A DNA stretch of 64,000 bases from positions 19,634,284 through 19,698,283 of the forward strand of contig JAJLRJ010000010.1 of assembly GCA_024195265.1 (NCBI GenBank), in the 5' to 3' direction. This DNA comes from Dendrophyllia cribrosa (lineage: Eukaryota; Cnidaria; Anthozoa; Scleractinia; Dendrophylliidae). The notes under the pieces were generated by a model. The model was not told the origin of the DNA, did no database searches, and worked only from the letters and a program-made list of their open reading frames with translations. A program made the translations under genes and the position numbers. This document shows, piece after piece, positions 49,101 to 61,100 of the stretch (positions within the stretch are counted from its first letter, which is position 1; each line of letters starts with the position of its first letter).

Positions 49101-52100
49101 GTTTATTTGTTAATGTAGACAAAGACCAGAAAACAGATAATACAAAACACGTCACGCGGGTCACACAATAACGTTTTGCCGTCTTCTTCCCTCTGCCGTC
49201 CTGTTGCGTAATTTCACTATAGAGGTTTTGCACGGCAGCCATGTTGCATGGCAGGAACAATGAAAATGTTTTGCATTAGAAAGAACATTCTTTCCCATAA
49301 GGAAAAGAATCTATTGTTCCTGCCATGCCCATGCAACATGGCTGCCGCGCAAAACCTCTATTGGCTTAACTGGGCCATCATAAAAATGAGCATTCTGATT
49401 GGTTCCCTAAGCTGTCTGAATTTTCCTATAAGAATCGCTTTGATGCACTACCCACAAATTGATTTTATTAGTACCGACCTTTTCCTGGTGGCGCGAGATA
49501 ATAATTTATAAAACCTCGCTCTTGTTTCTTGTTTTGCACTTTTATTTTTCAAAATGGACCTCGATGTTGAGGATATTTTTGGGTAAAATGTATTATTGCT
49601 TACTTGCTATTCCTTCGGTGTATGTCTTGATAGAAATCTGCAAAGTTCCTGGTATTATCTGCTGCTTGATTTTCTCTTTCCTGTTGATAAAGTAAAGCAA
49701 ATCAAAAATAGAAAAAAATAACTTACATCAACAACAGTTGACGTTTTGATGAAAACCGACAATTTGAAGCCGCTAATGCCGTTTGTTTTCTGACCGCCGT
49801 GGAGACAAATTGAAAGCAAATTTGTTCAAAACGTTGTTTGCAACATGAAAACTAAGCTTCCTTTCCTTTCTGGGGCATGCGCACAAAGCAAAATTTCGAG
49901 AGCTTAATAAGCTTGACTTTTCTTTTTCTTCATTTTACTCCCCGTTCGTTTTCGTTCTTTTCCCTTTTTTCCTTTCGTTGTTGGCCTTCCACTAGACTTT
50001 ATTTATGTGGTAAAAGTTTCACGGAAAACGTTGAAGATGGTGAATTTTTTTTAACAAGAAGTGCCAGATTTTCCTTCGAGTTTGCCAGTCAAATCTGACA
50101 ATGAGGTTTTTCACGTGCTACTCTGGCCCAATTCGTGAGATCTATCTCATTAGGGCACTTTGTGAAAGGTGTTTTTCCTTCTACGCGAGTTAGTTTTAAA
50201 ATCGTTAATTAAAAAAGGATGACGTCACAAATGGTAGAAGGACCGTGGTCCCATCACGGGCGGTCACGGGAGGTTTTGGGCGTTTGAGGTGTCAATGGGT
50301 TAAAAGGCGGTGAAATTAATCACGTAACTTACGTGGCACTGTAGTTAGACAAGAGTTTTAACATTTCATCATCACTGAGCTTTTCTCTGTCCTGCAAAAA
50401 ATCAAGCGTATTTCAAAAGAAGCAAGGAATTAACAACCGTTAAATGAATTAAGAATAGCGCCATTGGAAGTGCCCTGCTATTCTGAGAGGTTTACTATTT
50501 TAGGTGGACAGCACGAGCTGGTCCCAAGAGCGTCCGGCTTAGAGAGTGTTCACATTCAAACGGAAAATGAAGAAAAAAAGTAAAAACTGTCAAACCTGTT
50601 TGTAAATGGGCGTCATCTCGCTGGTGTCGAGTTCAACTTCACTGTTAAATAACGGTCTTTAAAAGGAGAGAAAGAATTGTGAGACTTCTCGCAGTAAAAA
50701 ACATCAATAATCCCCAATATGCTATTAGTGCTAATATCAACAATCTTGCTTGATAATTTCCACTTAAATCACAGGCTTTACCCCTTAGCTGTAAAACACT
50801 ACCCAACCCCCCTATCCGTAAGGAGCTGTGAGCAACTCACTTGGCTGTAAAACACCACCCCATCCCACTCCCCGTAAGGATCTGTGAGCAACTCACTTGG
50901 CTGTCCAGCCAAATGGCATGACATACTCTCCCAGGCTCTTGCAGCAGATCTCGGCTAGTTTGTGCGCCTTTTGCGCAGCTTTTTTCGTGTCTCCAGACTT
51001 GAGATAGGGTTCAACACACGAACCAATGCTTCCTTGTAAGACTTTCTCTATTCTAATCACCAAGTAAACTTCTGGATGGGGATCAGTTATAGAGAAGATT
51101 GCCTGAAGGAAAAAAATAAGAAAAAACGGTGAAAATAGATGGCATAATAGTCTAAACTGCCTTGGATGAGTAAATTTGTCATTATAATAAATAATGCAAC
51201 AACATGTTTAATTCCTTTTTCATAGCCTGCGTGTAGACATCTCCTACTTCCTTTGCTTTAGGAAAAGGGAGATGTCTGCGCACAGACGACTTTGTTTAGA
51301 CCACATATTTTGATCTGTCAATGGAAACCCCCACAAGAATTTATTTCGCATTAATTATATCGGTATTTCGGGATGACAGCCAATCAACATTGTTTCAAAA
51401 TGCCTTCTTTCAAGCATCCAATCAGAGCGCGGTCTCCATATCCTAGAGAAACGGCGTTATGCACACATGAAAATGCCACCCAAGCACAGGTGAAAATGCC
51501 ACCAAAGCAACGTGAAAATGCCACCCAAGCATAGGTGAAAATGCCACCAAAGCAACGTGAAAATGCCACCCAAGCACACGTGAAAATACCACCCAAGCGT
51601 AAGTGAAAATGCCACCCAAGCACACGTGTAAATACCTCCCAAGCGCATGTGAAAATGCCACCCAAGCACACGTGAACATGCCACCCAAGCACACCTGAAA
51701 ATGACACCCACGCACACGTGAACATTCCTCCCACATGTAGACGCCATGGGCAGGTGATTTTTGCACGTGCTTGCGGCGTGTATCACTCGCTAAGGACTGC
51801 TCATAGTCTCTGTTGTAAACAGCGTATCTTACCTTTGTGGGAGATGTGTACTCCACTTCCTGACTATCCAGTCCCGAGTGATCAACACCATTTCCATTTT
51901 CTTGGTGGCCATTCTCGATCAGTTCTGATCCACTGAGCATGTCCATTGTAGATGGGTCATTGAGATCACAATGAAAATCCTCTGAAATCTTCGCTCCTTT
52001 TTTAGCATCAAACAACGCAATTGAAAGAAAGAAAGGTTCAATGTTAACTTCAGTATCACGAAAAGTCCTTAGTAGACGAAATTTGAGTTCTTCACATTCC

Positions 52101-55100
52101 AACATGACACGCATTCCAAAATGTTGCTGAAATACTTCTGCGTCTATTCTCGCATCATCATAATTCACACAAGTACCGTTACTGTCCAAGTCGTGGACTA
52201 GAGAAAAGAGTTTCTTTCTTCCATCTTTCCTTCTTTTTGCGTTTAAAACCTCGGTTTCTTTAGCAAATTCAATAAGTTCCGGATGTTTACTGCTCTTGAG
52301 GCTTTCTCGCAGTGACTGGTGAAGCTTTGGTGCTTTTATTTTGTTGATCATGTTGAACGGGCCACTTTTGCTCCCTGTGTCCATATCTATTCCAGTAACT
52401 TTACACAGAGCAGATATCCAAGAGTCCATTTCCGACTGACTGTCAGCGATTAAGCTGTATAATTTGTCTTGAATGTGTAGTTCAAACCCGTACATTCGTC
52501 CTTTTACGCCCTGAAAAAATCCCGAAAAGGTTAGAGATTTTTTTATGTATGTTAATGCTGTGGAAAAACATAGTTCCCACCTCACGTACATGTACCACAT
52601 AACAAATGTATATAGTTTGTCATAATACGCTCACATGCAACACTGTACACATGCCATGCAAGGTTAGTGACAGATCCCGCGCACCTTCAACTAAGGTCAG
52701 GGAAGGGGGATGCTCTTGAAGGCTCGACCCTGAATTGCCCATCCTCTAGATCTGCTCCTGAAGGCTATGCCCTATAAAAAGTTACATTTGTATAGGGGAC
52801 CAGATAACCAACCATGAAATACAGGGTGCCAAACACTTCTTTCTTGTCACCCAAAGACGAGAATTGGTAGTTTGGGTTTACCAGGAACTTCTAGAAGACA
52901 GCCTTGCATTGACACAAATACAGGGCAACAGATCCGATACAATACACATCATGACACATACTGGAGCTCACGTGCATGGTAACAACTAGCATACCTTGGA
53001 GATGTGTGTACATGCATCCAAGTAGAGCACTCCTCTGGCCATGCTGGTGTTGACTTCATCCTGGAAACAAAGGCAATACACCTATCACGATTCCTTATTA
53101 ACCATGCTCTGTGATTGTTTATTTGCAATTTGTTTCTTTATGTGAGTTACATTGTTAACACACACCTGCCTGTCTAAAGTTATGAGCTGACAGTGTATGC
53201 TTTACATTATATTTACAGCGCGATGTTAGATGTCAACCCCGGGGTGGGGGGGGGGGGGGGGGGGGGGAGTGGGGAGAATTGTCATACCTTTTATAGGCTA
53301 TAATTTGTGGTTTGCTACCACTAAAGGTGTTTGAATAAAAATAATTCATGACCATTGTTATTCTGATGACACGTTTCAGGATATAATGCCAGAAAATAAT
53401 TATGCTGACAGGAAAAACTTTTCAGAAAGATTTGGTACCATTTAGGGCTAACAATAAATATGAGCTACACCCACAAAATAGGTTTCTGGTACCTTTTTAG
53501 AGCTAATCCTTTCAAAATTACCAACAACCAAACCCATCAACATAATACCTTAACAAGCAAGCATGAATAGGTCCTTCTGTAAGAGCGATAAAATACAAAT
53601 GTACATACACTGTATATGATCACCCTGTCTAGTAAGCCATTCATTGTATACCTTTTTGTATTCCAGGACATAAGAGCCATCACTTGATATCTGCTTCAAA
53701 TGAAACCACCTGCGTTTGAAGTTCTGTAAAGTAAAAACATAGCTGATAAAACATGACTTTTTTGTACACTAAAGGTATATCTGAAGATAACTAATAGCAT
53801 CTTGTACAATGTCATGTAATTTGATATGTGAATGCTACAAAAATTTTACAAAAAATGAAAAAAGCACTTTGCTTTCCAACATCAATCTTTTACAGTTGGA
53901 GGCTGTTTGACATTAAACCATTTAATCTGTTCTGTATTCCCTTGGGGTGAGAGCAGTGTTGGAAGGGGAGTATTATTATGGAATGAGGTGAGAGCTACAA
54001 CTGTGGGAGGAGGTCAAGAGAAAGGCTGTGAAAACTGGGACATGGTTGTAATTTAATGGGATGGGCTACAATTTTAATGACAAGAAGGGGCTTGTTAGCA
54101 TAGGGTGACGTTACTTGTGTGACTTTTAAGTGTGGGTTGGTGGCTGACTACAATAATTGTAGTTCTGACAAATAAATCAGGGCAGCCTTCAACACTGTTT
54201 TTAGAATGACAGAATGTTTAACCCTGTTCAGCCTTGGAAGGTGCTGAGCATTTTATACCATTTTAGCATTTCTTTATTGGATTTGGATGATTTTCTTACT
54301 AGTTTTTAAGAAATTGAGAAATTCAAGATTGTGTCTGTGCAGAACTAATGAATAATTCCCACTTCATTCGAGGTCATCATCTCATTTTCTGGACCACAAA
54401 GGAAACCGTTTTGGATGTACTATATACCCTCTGAGGTCACAGCTTTAAATGCTCTTGAAGTTATGAAGTGGGGGGCACAATGTGCCCACCACCCATGAGG
54501 TTCAGGAACTAAAAAAAAACACACTCAGGCTAAATACATGTAGGGTTAAAGTGTTTATAAATACCTTTGCTCCTGGAGTGCCATTGCTTTCACCATGAAA
54601 TGGAGCCTTAGTGAGGTAGCCCTGTTTGGAAATGCCCTTTTCTCTACAAGGGCTCATCATGAAATCCTACAAAGTAATTAAAAAGCTCACATTTAAAAAA
54701 TTGAATGGTAAAGTTTGTTACAGAACTATTAGTGGCTTGGCCCTTATCGCTCTAAAAGTAGTGCTGCACTGTACTCCATCCTATCAAGTAATGCAAGTTT
54801 TACACTGCAGCAAAGTCAAACTACATGCACGAGAATTAAGAATGTAGTACATGTACTTGCTAATGGACTGGTGCATGCTACAGCTGTAGCTACACTTTAA
54901 CCTATTCATGCAGAAATAACAGTCTCGTTAGAAACCAACCCTTTAATGCTACAGTTTCTCTCAAATTTAATTTCTTACAAATGCTACAATTGATGTTACC
55001 TGACAAGCTGATCACAAAAGTTAATAATAACCAACATTAGTATACATGTATACTGAAACAGTGGATAGCATTGTTGGCGCGCTCTGATTGGCTACTGAAA

Positions 55101-58100
55101 CTCGGAATAGCAAGTGCTATTCACCTCCCAGCAATTTGCGCGTGAAAATTGTAATCGTTGACAGGAATAAATAAGTTAAAAAGCATCATTTTCGTTATAT
55201 TATCTCACTGTTTCAGTATATACTAAAACAACTATTTACATGTACCTCAGTGTACAGTAGGTGGGTAGTGGTGGATATTTACCACCTCCACTTTGGTGAA
55301 TAGTTGTTAAATAACCATAAAGAAAAACAAACCAGAACAGCAACTGAACCACCTACAGAGTACTACACTGTACATGTAGGTAGAATGTTTTTTATCACCT
55401 ACTGCAGAAGTTAAAGGCACATTGAAAAAAAAAACAACTTACAAGACTTATTTATCCCTGACACTTACAGTAATCAGCCTACAGAAAGATTACTAGTAAA
55501 AGTAATAAATTATTACATTACATGTACATGAAATAGGATTGTTTCTTATCAATATCAAAGAGATTTCATTATTAATTATTCTCAACATAATTACTATCAA
55601 TAAATTGTGCAAACCTGATTTCCACAGTCCACCTCATCTTCACAATCCATTTGAAACATTTGTTCTTCCAGCCCTTCCCCTGGGATTGGTCTGATTCACA
55701 AAATCAAAAGAAAGGTAATAAAATTTTATAGAACTCTAACGACTAAGCAGTGCCAACATCTTCTGCTAGCAGCAGAAGCTACATGTCTGACACGTAAGTG
55801 CCACCATGCCTGTGAAAAATTCTCTCATGCAAAAATCACTGGCAGCACACCTGCAAGCATACTGCGAGTACAAACTCATCAAGCTAAGTGATTACTTGAA
55901 CTATTCAACTGGGCAGTATGTTTAAACAGGTCTACAACTCTCTCTAGGATGGAGTGTACACCATCAAAGACACAATTCAACCAGATGTCCATCTTAGAGA
56001 GTATGGGGGGTTTAGTTACAGTAAAATATGTGACTGATGTGTAGTAGGATAAACTTGAGGGATCCAATATCTTAGAGTCAGGTGCCTGTCTTTAAGAGGG
56101 GTCTTCATTAGAGACAGTTGACTGTATAGATGCTGCATATGTATCACCTTTTTAAGTTTTATTCCATGTCAGTGGCACATTACCAATAAATATTAGGTAC
56201 ACCCTGGGTGTGCCTGCAGTAAACTGGCCAAACTCTGAGGGATGAGGGGCAGGAGAGCTCTGGTCCCTTCCCTAGATATACTGTATACATCACTGATGCC
56301 AGCTGCGTATGAGAACCAGGGCTTTTGATAAACTGTGATAATCTCAGGGACTGGAGTTAGGATTTACAAATATCCATAGCCAGTTAAAAATAATTAAATG
56401 TGCCAGAAATAGAAAATTAAATAATGTTTGAGATTATCTGTGATTCATTGCTTTTCAACAATGATTGTTGAAATAAATAGTCAGTAGCAGATCAAGAAGG
56501 ACCTGATGTTAAATATGATTCAAGTAAAAATTCAGATCAATAGCAAAAACACTTGGCAGAGCCACTATTTATTGTCTAAACAAATTTCTAATACAATTTA
56601 TATGTACATGTACATACAAACAAGTCATGACCAATTGAAACTTGGCTGAGAGCATAACCACCTTATAATATTAAAATTTATGTTGAATGTTGACATTTTT
56701 CACTCACAAATCGCCTTGTTTAGCCAAAAATACGTTTTGTTGATAAAATATTCTGAGTTGCTTAGTGCAAAACCATTCATATGAATAAAAAACAAAGCAA
56801 ATTTTGCCCCACAACATATATCTGTAATCATTCATATGAAAGGCTTTGCACTTGGTTTCCCTTAGAAAAAGAGGCTAAAATCAACTTCAGTTGGAAATGG
56901 CCTACAATCGTTTGCAAAATACCTTCGACCACCCTATATTTTAATTGACTTTTTAACAATTTTCAGTCTACATTGCTGATGTTCGCTTCCCCCGGGCCCC
57001 CAATAACAATGTTGGATCTAAACTTTGGAACCCAAATCAATCTTCATGCGGTTGGCAAGCCCCCGGTATCTCCAATCACAACCCAACATTGATATAGGGG
57101 GTGGGAAGGGGGGAGGGGGTTAATGCACTACAAAATTAACCAAAATTTAGTCAAGTGGTCGAAGGTTTTTGATAACGATTGTCCGAAGTATTTTTCTTCA
57201 CACAAGCTTTTAACTAGCGAACACGGTATTTCACACTATGTTATAGGTCTAAACTAAAACATACAATAATCGTCGAGTGCGAAAGTGTATGATAGTGTAG
57301 GTAAATATGTCAAAAATAGTACAATCTATACAACGGTAATGTCGTAGGTGAGAAAATTATATGTATGTCGTCGAATATACTATATTCTGAAACAAAAATA
57401 TATGTCAAATGCTGGAAATAACATCTCTCTGAAACGTTACCGAACAGGCTAAGCCTATATTTTAAGATTAAAAATATTAAAACAATGTTACTACGTCACG
57501 AGCAACACGTCGCGCGCAGAAAATGACATAACAATGAGCGCGCGCACTCACCACTAATACTTGAACAAACATGGTGTACAGAAAAGGAATTACAGAAAAA
57601 ACAAAAGCTTTGGCATATGTTCTGAGGGAGAAACGGCTACAGCTACAGTCAAATTGCAAAGAAATGCCAAATTTCAAGGACATCTGCTATCGAATATTCG
57701 CATAGACGCAGCACTACGCCTAAAAAGAAGACAAAAAGTCTAAAAACAAAACGACCTCAAGGAAGGCCAAAAAAACTGAGCGAAAGAGACAGACGCCATC
57801 TAATTCGTTCAGTCCATACACTGAGGAAGATCAATCCCAATTTTACCATCAAAAAACTCGTGGAATTTGCTGGAATGGACTTTAAACAAGTCAGTTACTG
57901 CACGTATGTTCGCGCGTTACACGACGAAAAGTATGGGTACAGGCAGACTAGGAAAAAGGGCGTACTCAGTGAGGCAGACAAGAAAAAGCGATTAGCATTT
58001 GCGAAAAAATGCAAGAACATTCTGAAAACGGAGCCCAAATTTTTCAGTGAAACAGTAAAAATTTATTTAGATGGGGTATCGTTTGTATTTAAAACAAACC

Positions 58101-61100
58101 CTTTTGGAGAAGCAATGAGACCTAAAGCTCGCGTATGGCGAAAGCCAAATGAAGGACTTGATATAACAAGCAAAGGGTCCAAGGACTTAGCCGGAGGCAA
58201 GAGACTACACCTTATGGTAGGCATAGCCTACGAGAAAGGTGTGGTTATTTGTGAGCCATATCAGCACATGAATGGCGAATATTTTTCTACCTTTGTGTAC
58301 GACGAGCTACATAAATGTTTTGAAACGTTGAATGCTGACAGTCCTTGGATGTTTTTAATGGATAATGATCCATCACAAACCAGCAAGGTAGCTATAGATT
58401 CTATAGACGATATTGGAGCAGAATTGTTTACTATTCCACCGCGTTCACCCGATGTCAATGTAATTGAGAACTTATTTAATGTTTTTAAGAGGCAGCTAGA
58501 TAATGATGCCATTTCAAGAAACATAACAAAAGAAACATTTTCGGATTTTAAAGAGCGAGTGCTGAATACGCTCAAAGAGACTGATATATCGTATATAAAC
58601 TCTTTAATCGATAGTTTTCCTAAAAGAATCGATGCTATCATAACAAGAAAAGGTGGACGTACAAAGTATTAAAGCAAAATAAACGAATATTTTTGTACAC
58701 GGCAAAACATGTCTTTGGGGGGAGGGCTGGTGTGTTTGTGTCCTTCTCACGATTCTCATGCACGGTGCTCGGTGATTATTGTTAATTTCTCACGATTACT
58801 TTCGCATATGACTGCATGTTAACTCTCCTTAGAGAGAAATAATAAGGATAATCATGTTAGGAATGCCAAAGTTAATTTTTGGACGGTAAATAAACTACAT
58901 TTCAACGGTTCTCGCTTTTTGGTGACATAAAAAGATTCAGTGACATATATTCTTTGTTTCGTCGTCACGCTGAGAATCGTCAATTATGTACAGCTATGGC
59001 AAATTACAAACAGTAATTAGCTTAGATAATGTTTGTCTTTAGTAGTATATTATGTAATAATACCATGAAATGCTAAATGTTTAACGTGGATGGAGCTATT
59101 TGAGTTTATAGGCGAGCATCGTGGAATTATAGTAGCGTGACACGGCGTGACATTTAGCTGCTGGAGCTCTTGTTGCTCAATATGAATTCTGCGAAGCAGC
59201 GTTTACATGGCCGTAATTCTTTGCGTTCAATACTTCAAAATGCCGAATATTTCATGTCTATAGGGATATAGCTAAAAAAAAATTTGGTCAATACTGTCAA
59301 CATAGCCTATCAATACATATATGTTTGTAACGTCTTCTTATAAACAACGCTTTGCGAATTCTCTCTCAGACAATCGTTTGCAAAATACCTTCGACCACCC
59401 TATATTTTAATTGACTTTTTAACAATTTTCAGTCTACATTGCTGATGTTCGCTTCCCCCGGGCCCCCAATAACAATGTTGGATCTAAACTTTGGAACCCA
59501 AATCAATCTTCATGCGGTTGGCAAGCCCCCGGTATCTCCAATCACAACCCAACATTGATATAGGGGGTGGGAAGGGGGGAGGGGGTTAATGCACTACAAA
59601 ATTAACCAAAATTTAGTCAAGTGGTCGAAGGTTTTTGATAACGATTGTCCGAAGTATTTTTCTTCACACAAGCTTTTAACTAGCGAACACGGTATTTCAC
59701 ACTATGTTATAGGTCTAAACTAAAACATACAATAATCGTCGAGTGCGAAAGTGTATGATAGTGTAGGTAAATATGTCAAAAATAGTACAATCTATACAAC
59801 GGTAATGTCGTAGGTGAGAAAATTATATGTATGTCGTCGAATATACTATATTCTGAAACAAAAATATATGTCAAATGCTGGAAATAACATCTCTCTGAAA
59901 CGTTACCGAACAGGCTAAGCCTATATTTTAGGATTAAAAATATTAAAACAATGTTACTACGTCACGAGCAACACGTCGCGCGCAGAAAATGACATAACAA
60001 TGAGCGCGCGCACTCACCACTAATACTTGAACAAACATGGTGTACAGAAAAGGAATTACAGAAAAAACAAAAGCTTTGGCATATGTTCTGAGGGAGAAAC
60101 GGCTACAGCTACAGTCAAATTGCAAAGAAATGCCAAATTTCAAGGACATCTGCTATCGAATATTCGCATAGACGCAGCACTACGCCTAAAAAGAAGACAA
60201 AAAGTCTAAAAACAAAACGACCTCAAGGAAGGCCAAAAAAACTGAGCGAAAGAGACAGACGCCATCTAATTCGTTCAGTCCATACACTGAGGAAGATCAA
60301 TCCCAATTTTACCATCAAAAAACTCGTGGAATTTGCTGGAATGGACTTTAAACAAGTCAGTTACTGCACGTATGTTCGCGCGTTACACGACGAAAAGTAT
60401 GGGTACAGGCAGACTAGGAAAAAGGGCGTACTCAGTGAGGCGGACAAGAAAAAGCGATTAGCATTTGCGAAAAAATGCAAGAACATTCTGAAAACGGAGC
60501 CCAAATTTTTCAGTGAAACAGTAAAAATTTATTTAGATGGGGTATCGTTTGTATTTAAAACAAACCCTTTTGGAGAAGCAATGAGACCTAAAGCTCGCGT
60601 ATGGCGAAAGCCAAATGAAGGACTTGATATAACAAGCAAAGGGTCCAAGGACTTAGCCGGAGGCAAGAGACTACACCTTATGGTAGGCATAGCCTACGAG
60701 AAAGGTGTGGTTATTTGTGAGCCATATCAGCACATGAATGGCGAATATTTTTCTACCTTTGTGTACGACGAGCTACATAAATGTTTTGAAACGTTGAATG
60801 CTGACAGTCCTTGGATGTTTTTAATGGATAATGATCCATCACAAACCAGCAAGGTAGCTATAGATTCTATAGACGATATTGGAGCAGAATTGTTTACTAT
60901 TCCACCGCGTTCACCCGATGTCAATGTAATTGAGAACTTATTTAATGTTTTTAAGAGGCAGCTAGATAATGATGCCATTTCAAGAAACATAACAAAAGAA
61001 ACATTTTCGGATTTTAAAGAGCGAGTGCTGAATACGCTCAAAGAGACTGATATATCGTATATAAACTCTTTAATCGATAGTTTTCCTAAAAGAATCGATG

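Noticed and set aside
58261..58641. 126-codon minus-strand frame (also at 60727-61107)
   Set aside because: Antisense shadow of the Tc1 transposase.
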